The notes under the pieces: generated by a model
The model's database searches: none
The model's input: the letters and a program-made list of their open reading frames with translations, nothing else
What the model was told of the DNA's origin: nothing
Program-made: the position numbers and the translations under genes
Assembly (NCBI GenBank): GCA_037128705.1
Contig: JBAXVX010000009.1
Coordinates: forward strand, 1 to 64,000
Length of the DNA: 64,000 nt
Direction of reading: 5' to 3'
Origin: CAIVAT01 sp037128705
GTDB lineage: Bacteria; Bacteroidota; Bacteroidia; Bacteroidales; FEN-979
Shown: in pieces, positions 17,597 through 26,984 of the stretch
How the letters are laid out: every line of letters begins with the position of its first letter
How positions within the stretch are numbered: the stretch's first letter is position 1

Positions 17597-18934
17597 TCAA
17601 ACCTCGGTTTCCGGTAATAACATATTTGCCCACCTCTTTTTTTCCTCGTCTTCGAAGTTGGCGAGATAGTTCATCGTGGTTTGTTTGCTTTTGTGGCCGA
17701 GCGATTCGCTGATGAATTCAACCGATGCTCCCGACCGTTTCAGTACCGTGGCAAAAGAATGTCGGGCCGTGTACGTGGTGGCCCTGTCGATCTCTCTATC
17801 CTTGCAGATGTTAGTCATGTTATCATTGATATTACGCACGGTCTGCTGGATCAATCGGTATTCATCATCGGGAGTAATACCCTGGTACAGAATGGGAAAT
17901 ATATACGAATCGCCGTCTGCTGGTTTGTTGCCATGTCGTTCTATTATTTGGCTTGCTTGCCGGGTAATCATGATTTCGATGTTTGTTTCCTCTTCTACCG
18001 TATCGGCTGTCTTGGCCCTGACCAGGATAATCTTATCTCCTTTTATATTCTCATACTTCAGGCGGGCTATGTCTTTGATATTGATTCCATTGCACAGATA
18101 ACTGAACAGCCAGTAATCGCGGCACTGCTCCTCCATTGTTCCTTTGGCCGCCTCGTATGCCGCAATCTTTGCCACATCGGCCTGGGTTAATGCTTTTTTG
18201 GTGTTCTTGCCTTTGGGCACTGCATACAATCCATTCTTCGATTTTCCGAAGGGATATAATACGCCGGCAGGCTTTACTTTATTGAATACGGTGCGAACAT
18301 TCCGCAAATACATGCTCACCGTGGTGCGACCATTTGTTGTAGCCTTTTTTCTGCCCTTGATGAGCTTTGGAGAGAGCATCCACTTTTCATAATCTTTCAG
18401 AAATTTCACCGTAACAGATTCAAATGGGAATTGCTCTTTGCCGGTATATTCTTTTAGCGAGTTTAGTGAACATTCATAGGTAACGGCTGTGCTTATTTTA
18501 CCGGCCTCGCGGAATTGTTTGGCAGTGGCCTCGAGGATGGAAAAAAGGTCGTTGCTATCTTTGGGTTTTGAGAAATATGCCGATTCGAATGTTTCGAAAG
18601 AAAATCCATTCCCAAGCGATTCGATGACCCGAATAGCCGCATTTCTCAATTCGGTCAGAAACACATTTTTTGCGATATATGTCTCCCTTGGATGAGTTGC
18701 AAAAACTCTGTCATATTCAATCTCAGTCATTGCAATGACCTCACCTGGTTCCCAAATAGGCTCTTTCCCTGCACTTCGGGCTTTCTCTGCGTCCTGAGGC
18801 AGATATATGAGCGCATAAAATTTGTATTCCCTCTTATAAGTAACCCTCAATTTAAGTGGAGACCTTCCATCTTTGCGTTGTTTGGCTTTTTTCAAGTTCA
18901 GAACAACGGCTACTGTTGCTGCTTCTTTTTTCAT
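17597..18934 (-). CDS. tyrosine recombinase (integrase)
   Basis: 445 residues. It has an N-terminal SAM-like arm/core-binding region (residues ~1-220) and a C-terminal catalytic domain. The tail carries ARHSFAT, then LGHKS and TMNYL, giving the Arg, His and nucleophilic Tyr. The first catalytic Arg position reads NGINIKDIARLK, as in many Bacteroidota integrases that have Asn there. The frame is open to 19051, but ATG 18934 begins the conserved part and the 12-base repeats lie upstream. It is the only recombinase in the window and probably mobilised the abiE segment or a larger island. Confidence 0.88.
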   Translation of the reverse strand: MKKEAATVAVVLNLKKAKQRKDGRSPLKLRVTYKREYKFYALIYLPQDAEKARSAGKEPIWEPGEVIAMTEIEYDRVFATHPRETYIAKNVFLTELRNAAIRVIESLGNGFSFETFESAYFSKPKDSNDLFSILEATAKQFREAGKISTAVTYECSLNSLKEYTGKEQFPFESVTVKFLKDYEKWMLSPKLIKGRKKATTNGRTTVSMYLRNVRTVFNKVKPAGVLYPFGKSKNGLYAVPKGKNTKKALTQADVAKIAAYEAAKGTMEEQCRDYWLFSYLCNGINIKDIARLKYENIKGDKIILVRAKTADTVEEETNIEIMITRQASQIIERHGNKPADGDSYIFPILYQGITPDDEYRLIQQTVRNINDNMTNICKDREIDRATTYTARHSFATVLKRSGASVEFISESLGHKSKQTTMNYLANFEDEEKKRWANMLLPETEV

Positions 18935-18985
18935 ACTTTTGCAGACCCTCTGCTCATTAGGCAGAGGGTTTATACCCATATTTAG

Positions 18986-19009
18986 GGTACCAACAAAGGT
19001 ACCAACAAA
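18986..19009. repeat. tandem 12-mer, possible integrase arm sites
   Basis: GGTACCAACAAA occurs twice back to back, about 50 bases upstream of the integrase start. Each copy contains the palindrome GGTACC. Paired direct repeats next to an integrase gene are typical of arm-type binding sites, but this is inference. One copy also gives a TACCTTTG -7-like match on the minus strand. Confidence 0.5.
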
Positions 19010-19120
19010 AAGGCTTAATTTTACAAATTTTATCAAAATATTTATCAACAATACGTCGTGTATGTAATTGATATTCTGTTATTTAAAATATTTTAACAAA
19101 ATCTTACATAAGCCTAATTT

Positions 19121-19169
19121 TATGCCTTACAAGCAGAGGGTCCTTGGTTCGAATCCATGTGCTCCCACC
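19121..19169 (+). pseudogene. 3' half of tRNA-Val(TAC), probable att site
   Basis: The plus strand shows a near-complete anticodon arm (TATGC, loop CTTACAA, GCAGA; anticodon TAC), variable loop GGGTC, T arm CTTGG-TTCGAAT-CCATG with one mismatch, acceptor strand TGCTCCC, then ACC. No D arm or 5' acceptor strand is upstream. The mismatches indicate a decayed remnant rather than a working gene. Confidence 0.72.
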
Positions 19170-19178
19170 CTCAAAATC

Positions 19179-19220
19179 AGCCACTTACGATGAAAATCTG
19201 AGTGGCTTTTTGCTTTTTTG
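19179..19220 (+). terminator. terminator after half tRNA-Val
   Basis: AGCCACT pairs with AGTGGCT across a 15-base loop, followed by a T-rich run. Its context (CAAAATCAGCCACTTAC) nearly matches the sequence after the half tRNA-Pro, on the opposite strand. Confidence 0.7.
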
Positions 19221-19370
19221 CCTACAATTTGCATACATTTTACTGGCTTTGTTGTCTGGCACAAACAATTAGGTACTAAAAAAAACGCTCACGCTGACCA
19301 GTCTTCACCGGAATAGCCTGACCATATCAGTTTCTAGAATGTCAATAAGTTAATGTGGTCAACCAGCTTA

Positions 19371-21971
19371 TTATGCAGTGAAATACTTATGCATTAATCT
19401 CAGCAATTCATCTTTGTCAATGGGTTTGGAAAGATATTCATTGCATCCCGTATCTATTGCCTTTTGCCGGTCGCCTGAAAGCGCATAGGCCGTTTGTGCA
19501 ATGATGATGATTTCCTTATTAAACTTACGGATCTGACGGGTCGCGTCATATCCATTCAACCCGGGCATCCTGATGTCCATCAGAATCAGATCGAGGTCGG
19601 GATTGTTGCGGCAGGCATCAACTGTTTCACCCCCTGTCCTTGCATGTATGACTTCACGGCTGATTTCCTTAAGCATTGCAGTGAGGAGCAAATCCGAGGT
19701 TTCCTCGTCTTCGGCAATTAATATTTTCAGGTTTTTAATCTGACCTGATTCATCTTCTTGCGAAACATTTGCAGTAGTGCCTTGTCCCTGCTTTTTTGTA
19801 TTGTATGGTATGGTGAAATAAAATATTGAACCAATTCCTTCATCACTTTTAACCCAGATTTCACCTCCCATCATTCCCACATATGCTTTGGTAATGGATA
19901 ATCCCAGGCCAGCCCCCTGATAAGCCTGCGTATCGAAGATATCAGCCTGAACAAAACGTTCAAATATGGATTCCTGCCTGTTTTTGGCAATTCCAATGCC
20001 AGTGTCTTTCACGAAAAACTCAAGGAATTCGCCCTTTTTCTCATATCCAAATTCAATTGAACCTTCGTTGGTATATTTAATGGCATTTTTAACGAGGTTG
20101 GTCAAAATGGCGTAGATTTTTTCACGGTCGGTTTCAATGATCGCTTCTTTTGCCGACAAGGAATTTTTAAAGAAAAAATGTATTCCTTTTGCTTCAACTT
20201 CTGGTTTAAAGAAGGTATAAATATATTCTATCTGCTCGTTAATATCCGACTCCGCTATGCCAAGTTTCATCAGCCCCGATTCAATTTTTGAAATATCAAT
20301 AATATCGTTGATGATGTTGAGCATGCGTTTACCACTTTTCTCGATGATGCGGATGTACTTTTGTTGATCTTCGCCTGTAAGACCAGGTTCTTTGAGTAAT
20401 CTGGCAAAACCCATAATGCCATTCATTGGAGTTCTGATTTCATGGCTCATGTTGGCAAGAAATGCTGATTTGAGGTGGTCGCTTTCTTCGGCATGTGCTT
20501 TGGCTTTGAGTAATTCCTGCTCTGACTGCTTGCGTTCGGTTATGTCGATGACAAAAACAGAAACGCCCGTTATGTTTCCATCGCCATCTTTAACCGGACT
20601 ATAATAATCATCGTAAAAGGTCCTGTAAAGCAGTTCATCTCCATAAGCTTCTGATAAAACAAAATGCTCGCCTTTTAATGCTCTGTCAAAATTGTTCTTT
20701 GCTTTTTGCCTGTCTTCAGGATTTGAAATTATATCGAGCATGTTCATGCCTGTGGAAATTTCAACTCCCCATATTTTTTTTATGGTTTCCTTGTGAAATG
20801 TTGTAAACGCAGTGTAACAATAATTTTTATCCAGGGAGAAAATAATAATGTTTACAGGGCTTTCCAGGATCGAATTTAACAAGATCAAATCCTTCTGATA
20901 TCTTTCTCTGCTTTGCCTCAGCTCCTCCTCCCCTTTTTTACGCTCAGCAATATCCCAAACGATATCTGCTATTTCGGAAATTGACTGAACATCTGTTTGA
21001 TCATAATTGCTTTCTTTGTTTCCGACGCCAAGGATGGCCACAATTTTTTCATTTCTGAATATCGGGACTACCAGTTCACGAATGACCGGCACATGACCTG
21101 CGGGCAATCCTTTCCGATGCGGCAGTGACAGATAGTCGTTGTGGATCACCGGCGAACGGGCAGCGATGCAATCTACCCAAACACCCGCCTGATCAATGGG
21201 GTAATGCTGGCCTTTCCCGTCGGCACTGCACATTTTCTGCAATGTATTGGTTGACCAGACTTGCAGCGAAAGCGTTGCCTGGTCATCTTCAACAAAATGA
21301 AGGAATGAAATTTTACTTTTCGAAAGAATTTCAACTTCATCCAGCGTTTTTATCAACAGTTCATCCAAAGAACAATGATAGGAAAGTTCTAAAATTAGGT
21401 TTCGTGTTTTGATGATGCTTTCCAGTCGTCTTCTTTCCGTAATATCAAATGCGGATACAAAGCATTGTTCCCCATTTTCCGAAACGACGCCGGTAAGAAA
21501 AACATGAAACGGCAAACTGCCTGCGCTATCCATTGTTACTTCACACGATTCTTTTGATTTGCTCTTAAATGCCCTCTCAAGAAAGAGCCTGAAAATTGAT
21601 TTTGTCTCTTCTGACACAAAAAAACGGAACAACCTGTTTTTCAGATGCTGCCGGTCCTTGCCCAACATCTTTGCCCCGCTGAGGTTTAGTTCGATGATCT
21701 CCCCGTTGCCGGAAAGTGTAAAATAACCTGATGGAGCGAAATCGTATAATCTGATATACTTGTCGTTCGCAACTTCTGCCTCTGCCCAGGCCTGCCGGAG
21801 TTCATCATTCTGCAATTCCAGCTCAACCTGATGCACCTCCAGTTCGTGTATGAGCTTCAGGGTTTCAATTTCAGAAAGGGATGCAGCTATTCCTGATGAT
21901 TTCAATCTCATCAGCTCTTCGGCCTTTTGGCGAAGGATTTCGGAATCAGATTTTGTATGGGTATTTTTCAT
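19371..21971 (-). CDS. hybrid histidine kinase (PAS-GAF-PAS-HK-REC)
   Basis: 866 residues, no membrane segment seen, so probably cytoplasmic. Order: a coiled-coil start, PAS near 70-180 (FDITERR end), GAF near 195-340, PAS near 355-480 (FVIDITERK end), HisKA with ANMSHEIRTPMNG near 510, HATPase with DTGIGI and GAGLGLSI, then a receiver with LMDIRMPGLNG (Asp near 797) and a C-terminal SKPI. It would autophosphorylate on His and pass phosphate to its own receiver. No output domain or partner regulator is adjacent. A TATATTTG match on the minus strand at 22240-22247 may mark its promoter. Confidence 0.93.
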   Translation of the reverse strand: MKNTHTKSDSEILRQKAEELMRLKSSGIAASLSEIETLKLIHELEVHQVELELQNDELRQAWAEAEVANDKYIRLYDFAPSGYFTLSGNGEIIELNLSGAKMLGKDRQHLKNRLFRFFVSEETKSIFRLFLERAFKSKSKESCEVTMDSAGSLPFHVFLTGVVSENGEQCFVSAFDITERRRLESIIKTRNLILELSYHCSLDELLIKTLDEVEILSKSKISFLHFVEDDQATLSLQVWSTNTLQKMCSADGKGQHYPIDQAGVWVDCIAARSPVIHNDYLSLPHRKGLPAGHVPVIRELVVPIFRNEKIVAILGVGNKESNYDQTDVQSISEIADIVWDIAERKKGEEELRQSRERYQKDLILLNSILESPVNIIIFSLDKNYCYTAFTTFHKETIKKIWGVEISTGMNMLDIISNPEDRQKAKNNFDRALKGEHFVLSEAYGDELLYRTFYDDYYSPVKDGDGNITGVSVFVIDITERKQSEQELLKAKAHAEESDHLKSAFLANMSHEIRTPMNGIMGFARLLKEPGLTGEDQQKYIRIIEKSGKRMLNIINDIIDISKIESGLMKLGIAESDINEQIEYIYTFFKPEVEAKGIHFFFKNSLSAKEAIIETDREKIYAILTNLVKNAIKYTNEGSIEFGYEKKGEFLEFFVKDTGIGIAKNRQESIFERFVQADIFDTQAYQGAGLGLSITKAYVGMMGGEIWVKSDEGIGSIFYFTIPYNTKKQGQGTTANVSQEDESGQIKNLKILIAEDEETSDLLLTAMLKEISREVIHARTGGETVDACRNNPDLDLILMDIRMPGLNGYDATRQIRKFNKEIIIIAQTAYALSGDRQKAIDTGCNEYLSKPIDKDELLRLMHKYFTA

Positions 21972-22410
21972 GAACTGCTGTTTGGCCTTATGTCAGTCGT
22001 TCGATGGTTTGATGCAGCGAAAGAAGAAAAAGGGCGTGAACCTTCGCCCATATTCAGCCTATATCGGTACCGCCAAGCACCCGTGAACAACTGAAACAAC
22101 AGAAGGAACACACCATAGGGTGCGTTCAAAATTGCTATTCCTCTGTTCATTTAAAAATTGGCGGTTTTCTACAGGAGAAATATTAGCAACGGAATATTTT
22201 ATCGATGTTTAAGAACGAGGTCGGGATTGTTATTATAAACAAATATAGTCACAATTTCCCTTTTTGATTCAGAGAGCTGCAATTATTCAGGTGGTATGCT
22301 GGACAAATTTTTATTAAATTTGATGTTGAGTTAGCACTTATGCAAAAAAATCGTAAGGGATATCCCGGAATCCCTTATCCGAAGGCAGGTAAAATGTAAA
22401 TATTCTTCTC
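21972..22410. other. intergenic region between divergent genes
   Basis: No gene supported. It holds a small GGGCG/CGCCC hairpin near 22032-22049 without a T-run, and -7 box matches facing both ways (22240-22247 minus, 22315-22322 plus). Confidence 0.4.
22315..22322 (+). promoter_or_regulatory. -7 box candidate for SUMF1 gene
   Basis: TAAATTTG matches TAnnTTTG, 88 bases upstream of ATG 22411. No well-spaced -33 element. Confidence 0.3.
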
Positions 22411-23232
22411 ATGAAAAGTATCTTAGCGAAAATGAAAAGATGGTTTACCGTCTCAGTTCAGAAACAGAACGCTCAAACTGAAACCGCTCAAAATCATGCT
22501 GTAAAATCAGAGCTAGAAACCATCCCTTCCACCGTAAAAAAACCAGACATTGAATGGATCGAAATCCCGGCCGGCACCTTCATGATGGGCAGCCCCGCGG
22601 ATGAATTAAATCGAAGATCGAATGAGACCCAGCACAAGGTAACGTTGAGCGCTTTTAAGATGAGTAAATACGAGGTTACTTTTTCGCAGTACGACCTGTT
22701 TTGCGAGGCTACAGGAATGAAAAAACCATATGATGAGGGCTGGGGCCGAAATAACCGCCCGGTAATCCATGTCAGTTGGACTGATGCAAAAGCCTTTGCC
22801 GATTGGATGGGCTGCCGGTTACCGACTGAAGCAGAATGGGAATATGCCTGCCGCGCCGGAACCACCACTCCATTCAATACAGGAGAAAACCTTACTGATC
22901 TGCAGGCCAATTATAATGGCAACTATCCGTATAACAACAATGTAAAAGGAGAGTTCATTGCGAAGACATTGCCGGTAGGAAGCTTTCCTCCCAATGGATG
23001 GGGACTATTTGATATGCATGGCAATATCTGGGAGTGGTGCAACGATTGGTATGACGAGTATCCGGCAACGGAGCAAACCAACCCGGAAGGCCCGCCGACA
23101 GGCACATTCCGTGTGTTCCGTGGTGGTGGCTGGCGCAACTTTGCACAGCTCTGCCGATCGGCATTTCGGTATAATTACTTCCCCGACCACCGCCACTTCA
23201 ATATTGGCTTTCGCCTGGTCACCCCCGGGTAA
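22411..23232 (+). CDS. SUMF1/formylglycine-generating-enzyme-fold protein
   Basis: 273 residues. From residue ~48 the sequence is a complete SUMF1 (FGE-sulfatase) domain: WIEIPAGTFMMGSP, VSWTDAKAFADWMGCRLPT, EAEWEYACRAG, LFDMHGNIWEWCNDWY and a closing RVFRGGGWR...NIGFRLV. The active-site cysteine pair of true formylglycine-generating enzymes is not evident near LCRSAFRY, so it is more likely a binding or regulatory member of the fold. There is no signal peptide; the first 45 residues look like a flexible linker. It lies between two sensor-kinase genes, so a signalling link is possible but unproven. Confidence 0.85.
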   Translation: MKSILAKMKRWFTVSVQKQNAQTETAQNHAVKSELETIPSTVKKPDIEWIEIPAGTFMMGSPADELNRRSNETQHKVTLSAFKMSKYEVTFSQYDLFCEATGMKKPYDEGWGRNNRPVIHVSWTDAKAFADWMGCRLPTEAEWEYACRAGTTTPFNTGENLTDLQANYNGNYPYNNNVKGEFIAKTLPVGSFPPNGWGLFDMHGNIWEWCNDWYDEYPATEQTNPEGPPTGTFRVFRGGGWRNFAQLCRSAFRYNYFPDHRHFNIGFRLVTPG

Positions 23233-23349
23233 ACCATTGAACTTCCAAAAAAAATTGATTGAGATAAGAGATTTATATTATTAGGAATTAATATCAATAA
23301 AATGATATAAACATAAGTTTTGTATCTTAGGTCTTTGATTCCTCAGCCA

Positions 23350-24009
23350 ATGAGCAAAACTCCGATAATCATTCATGTGCTGCGCATATTAATCGCGCTG
23401 TTACTTATTGTGATGATCCTTTTCGGCGCTGCTATTTTTTATATCCAGAATGAATCAAAAAAGAATATTGTTGAAGCCGCCCAGGTTCTGAAGCAGAAAA
23501 ACAAGCCACTTGAAATACTTGATCGGTGCATCCAGCAGATCTATAACGTTGACAACGATTTCAGGTTGTATACCCTGTCGTTCAGCAAGGAGTCGTCCGA
23601 CAAATACAGGTACCAGCTGAAGGTAATGGACTCTCTTACCTCTGCACTCCATGCCAGTCTTTCCTCCGATGCCGGGAATAACAATTCTATCTATTCGCTT
23701 CAATCAGGAAACAGGGAAAAGGAGATCATGCAGGCAAGCCTCGGAAAACTGCGAAGGATGGCAGATTCTCTTTTAATTACGGCTAATTCGCTGCAATCGC
23801 TCAATGATGATGGCGTCAAACCAGATATTGCTGCAATAAAACAATACGATCCTGACCTTACCTTCATCCCCGTCGCCATCTCCTCAAGCGACACAGTCAA
23901 AGTTATCACTGAAGAAACCACAAAGAAGAAAAAGGGATTCTTCGCCAAGGTCAAGACCTTTTTTAAAGGGGAAACCAGACCACAAAAACACAGAAGCATG
24001 TCTCTGTAA
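23350..24009 (+). CDS. N-terminal part of a frameshifted sensor kinase
   Basis: About 219 residues from ATG 23350. It has one membrane helix near residues 10-32 (VLRILIALLLIVMILFGAA), then a long helical sensor region, and ends in a basic stretch before a TAA. By itself it has no catalytic domain. The next frame, open from 23967, continues naturally with KTQKHVSVKAG and then the kinase domains at 24018-25589. I conclude that the two ORFs are one gene split by a one-base loss (or +2 change) somewhere in 23965-24000, where there are G4, A3 and A5 runs. Confidence 0.8.
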   Translation: MSKTPIIIHVLRILIALLLIVMILFGAAIFYIQNESKKNIVEAAQVLKQKNKPLEILDRCIQQIYNVDNDFRLYTLSFSKESSDKYRYQLKVMDSLTSALHASLSSDAGNNNSIYSLQSGNREKEIMQASLGKLRRMADSLLITANSLQSLNDDGVKPDIAAIKQYDPDLTFIPVAISSSDTVKVITEETTKKKKGFFAKVKTFFKGETRPQKHRSMSL

Positions 24010-24017
24010 AAGCAGGC

Positions 24018-25589
24018 TTGCAAGCAGTGCCGGTGAAAAACGATCGTCCGGTCACCCTGACTGAAGTTGGCATTGAAGTGGCACGCCAGACCAACCAATA
24101 TTATGAGAAACAGTTGAAGGAACAGTACCAGCTGAATCAACAGCTCAAAGAAAAGGAAAAATCGCTGATTGAACTTAATTCAAAGTTAATGAGCAACATT
24201 TCCGGCATTTTCAGGGAACTTAAACGCGATAACCTCGTCAGGGAGGAGCGGGTCCAGAACCTGGCAGTTGTGAATATTTTAAAATATTCTCGCATTGTCG
24301 AATACTGTGTGCTGGGGAGTGCAGCGCTCGCATTCCTGCTCGCTTTTCTTATTGCCCTGAACATCCGGAAAATCATCAAATACCAGAAAGAGATCATTGC
24401 CAGCAGAAAAAAAGCCGAGGATGAGGCCGCTGAAAAGAGCAAATTTCTGGCCTTCATGAGCCACGAGCTGAGGACACCCCTGACCTCAATCGTCGGATTT
24501 ACTGAACAACTGAAGGAAACCGACCTTGATGCGGATCAGAAACAGTATGTAAATGCGATGGGTGGTTCATCGGACATCCTGCTGACAACGGTAAACGACA
24601 TCCTGGATATGTCGAAACTGGACTCAGGGAAATTTCGGTTTGTTAAATTCTCATTTCTGGCGAAACCGGTTTTCGAACAGGTCCTGAACAGCCTTCGCCC
24701 GATGGCGGCGAAAAAGGATATGCAAATTGAACTGATTTCCAAGGTCCCTGACAGCCACTGCTTCGTGGGAGATGAGATGCGCCTGAAACAGGTAATCATT
24801 AACCTGGTGAACAATGCAATCAAGTATTCTGAGAAGGGGACCATCACGGTAACAATTTCTGCTGAAATTTCGAAGGGGAAATCCAAACTGCAGGTAGATG
24901 TTGCAGATGAGGGAATCGGTATTGACGCAGACAAGCTGAATGATGTGTTCAGCGAGTTTTCCCAGGTACATGAACAGTCATCAAAAAAATGGATCATTGG
25001 TACCGGCCTGGGGTTGCCGATTTGTAAGAAGATTGTTGAACAACAGGGAGGTAAAATATGGGTGACCAGCGAAAAGAATGAAGGCTCCATCTTCTCTTTT
25101 ATCATCCCGTATCAGACCTTTGTCGGCAAATCGGAAGAACCAGATCCTGCTGAGACCGTTTTTGATTTCACTATTTTTCACGGGAAAAATATTCTAGTGG
25201 CCGATGACACCGAAATTAACCTGGTTCTTCTCGATTCAATTTTCAGAAAATGGGGAGTCGTTGTTGACAAGGCCAGAAATGGAGCGGAAGCACTTCAATT
25301 ATTTAAGCTGAAGGAATACCATCTCGTGCTCAGCGATGTATACATGCCTGAAATGGACGGGCTGGAACTAACAAGGAATATCAGGCGCGCCATTCGTCCA
25401 GCGAACAAAAAGGTCCCGGTCATTATTCTTTCTGCAAACCTGATTCAGGATGAGATTGAAAAACTTAAACTGGCTGGCGTAACCGATTACCTGCCAAAAC
25501 CTTATATGGCAGCAGATCTCTACAAGATCATACGCAAGCAGATGAAACACCTTCCCAACGAAACTGCCGGGGTGAACACAAGCCTTTAG
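24018..25589 (+). CDS. C-terminal part of frameshifted hybrid sensor kinase
   Basis: 523 residues. A helical region is followed by a second membrane helix (CVLGSAALAFLLAFLIALNI near 98-117), a coiled linker, HisKA with SHELRTPLTSIVGF near 146, HATPase with DEGIGI and GTGLGLPI, and a receiver with LSDVYMPEMDG near 440 and LPKPY. The listed start is a TTG, and the same frame is open further upstream to 23967, so this is almost certainly the rest of the gene beginning at 23350. If the split is real, the kinase would lack its first membrane helix and sensor. Confidence 0.88.
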   Translation: MQAVPVKNDRPVTLTEVGIEVARQTNQYYEKQLKEQYQLNQQLKEKEKSLIELNSKLMSNISGIFRELKRDNLVREERVQNLAVVNILKYSRIVEYCVLGSAALAFLLAFLIALNIRKIIKYQKEIIASRKKAEDEAAEKSKFLAFMSHELRTPLTSIVGFTEQLKETDLDADQKQYVNAMGGSSDILLTTVNDILDMSKLDSGKFRFVKFSFLAKPVFEQVLNSLRPMAAKKDMQIELISKVPDSHCFVGDEMRLKQVIINLVNNAIKYSEKGTITVTISAEISKGKSKLQVDVADEGIGIDADKLNDVFSEFSQVHEQSSKKWIIGTGLGLPICKKIVEQQGGKIWVTSEKNEGSIFSFIIPYQTFVGKSEEPDPAETVFDFTIFHGKNILVADDTEINLVLLDSIFRKWGVVVDKARNGAEALQLFKLKEYHLVLSDVYMPEMDGLELTRNIRRAIRPANKKVPVIILSANLIQDEIEKLKLAGVTDYLPKPYMAADLYKIIRKQMKHLPNETAGVNTSL

Positions 25590-25600
25590 AACAGGTCCAA

Positions 25601-26911
25601 TTAAAATCGTACTGAGTCTTCAGCCATTTTTGTTACAACTTCTCCTTCGAAATTGTACAGTTTTACATAGGTCTGAGAAGATGCATCAGCATTCTGAAGC
25701 GTGATTACGACAAAATTCGTGGTTGTCAGCTTTGGATTATGATCAATCCAAGTTCCGGAATTCGCATAAATGGATTTTAGCCCGTTACGGTTGTTTGATG
25801 AATTGATTTTCGCAACATGGGTATGACCGAAAACAACAATCCTCTTATTCGAATTGGGGTTCATAAAGTATTGCAGCACCGACTGCCTGTCAGTTTCAGC
25901 CGCGTCTGCAACATATCTTATTGCCTGGGCAACAGAAATACTGACAGCCACATGGTTGAGTGTTTGTCTCCGGGTCCATGTCTCCGGGATCCCCTTATAA
26001 AGCTTCACATCGATCAAGCCTCCGGCTGACGACTGATAAGGCAGAAGATCTTTAACAGAATATGTCTCCGTGAAGCCGTTTACCTTTGTCACGATTATCT
26101 TTTCATCAAACTTGTTTTCTATCCTGAACAGTTTCAATGTCGCATTCCAGAGTTTCCAGTATCCAAATAATAATTTCTGGCTTTCGCCGTCCGAAGTATT
26201 CTTCGTAACGACAGGTATTGAATCGTGCGGAGAACGGCAATTTTGAACCACATGGAGCGCGGCGATTCTTGTGAAAAAATATCCCGGAGGCATGATTGTC
26301 CCGGGTGCAATATCCTGGTTTGAAATAGGGTCGGGTGCACAGAAGAAATTATAACGGTGTCCATGTTCAATAGCTATTTCCGGACGGTCAGCAGGGGAAT
26401 AGGTGCCTAAGCCCAGCTCTTTATCCCTGGCTTGATTGATTCCCGGCAGGATACTGGCGACATTTTCCCCGGTTATTGTCAGATCATGATTCCCGGGAAC
26501 ATAGGAAACTAAAATTTTTCGATCCTGGATGATGCGGTTCAGGGCATCTATCACTCCTTTGTTGGTGATCGCTATCCGCCTGACAAAATCAGCCTGGTCC
26601 TTTCCCTGGTATGTGTCGGTCGAAGCCGGGACGAACCACTCGTCCAGCAAATCTCCGGCAATAACAAGTTCTTTTATATTTGGTGACAATCGGATCTTAT
26701 CAAGAAAATTCCCGAGTGGTTTCAGATTTTTGTTGGTCTCACTGTAGGCCAGGTCGGCACCCAGATGAATGTCGCTGATCACAACAATCATATTCCGTTC
26801 TTTGCTGTCATTGGTGAATGGGTCTGAAGCCGTCTGCGCATAAGATACGCCGCAAGACGCAAATAAACTTACAGACAACCAGAGTTTGCTTATTATTCCA
26901 AATGTTCTCAT
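25601..26911 (-). CDS. exported calcineurin-like metallophosphoesterase
   Basis: 436 residues with a signal peptide (MRTFGIISKLWLSVSLFASC, cleavage likely after SYA). All metal-binding blocks are present: SDIHLG near residue 46, AGDLLDEW near 85, PGNHDLT near 140, EHGHRYNF near 180 and FGHTHVAKI near 365. The fold is shared with UDP-2,3-diacylglucosamine hydrolase (LpxH) and other phosphatases, but an exported location argues against LpxH function. Substrate unknown. It converges with the kinase gene (11 bases between stops). Confidence 0.88.
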   Translation of the reverse strand: MRTFGIISKLWLSVSLFASCGVSYAQTASDPFTNDSKERNMIVVISDIHLGADLAYSETNKNLKPLGNFLDKIRLSPNIKELVIAGDLLDEWFVPASTDTYQGKDQADFVRRIAITNKGVIDALNRIIQDRKILVSYVPGNHDLTITGENVASILPGINQARDKELGLGTYSPADRPEIAIEHGHRYNFFCAPDPISNQDIAPGTIMPPGYFFTRIAALHVVQNCRSPHDSIPVVTKNTSDGESQKLLFGYWKLWNATLKLFRIENKFDEKIIVTKVNGFTETYSVKDLLPYQSSAGGLIDVKLYKGIPETWTRRQTLNHVAVSISVAQAIRYVADAAETDRQSVLQYFMNPNSNKRIVVFGHTHVAKINSSNNRNGLKSIYANSGTWIDHNPKLTTTNFVVITLQNADASSQTYVKLYNFEGEVVTKMAEDSVRF

Positions 26912-26984
26912 AGATAGATGTTTTGTGACCTCTTCATTTGCATATATGCATGCGGGTAAAAAAGGCGGCTGAAATTATTTTCGT

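Larger units (their letters stand above)
18935..19370. other. integrase upstream/attachment region
   Basis: No gene seen in these 436 bases. They hold two 12-base direct repeats, an AT-rich stretch, the half tRNA-Val and its terminator (all listed separately). The 150 bases right of the terminator have no recognisable feature. Confidence 0.6.

Noticed and set aside
23955..23970. Programmed -1 frameshift at TTTTTTAAAGGGG
   Set aside because: The codon phase does not match an X XXY YYZ heptamer, and frame 0 has a TAA at 23964-23966, so the shift must occur later.
25601..26911. Metallophosphoesterase as LpxH
   Set aside because: It has a signal peptide, while LpxH works on the cytoplasmic side; other phosphoesterases share the motifs.
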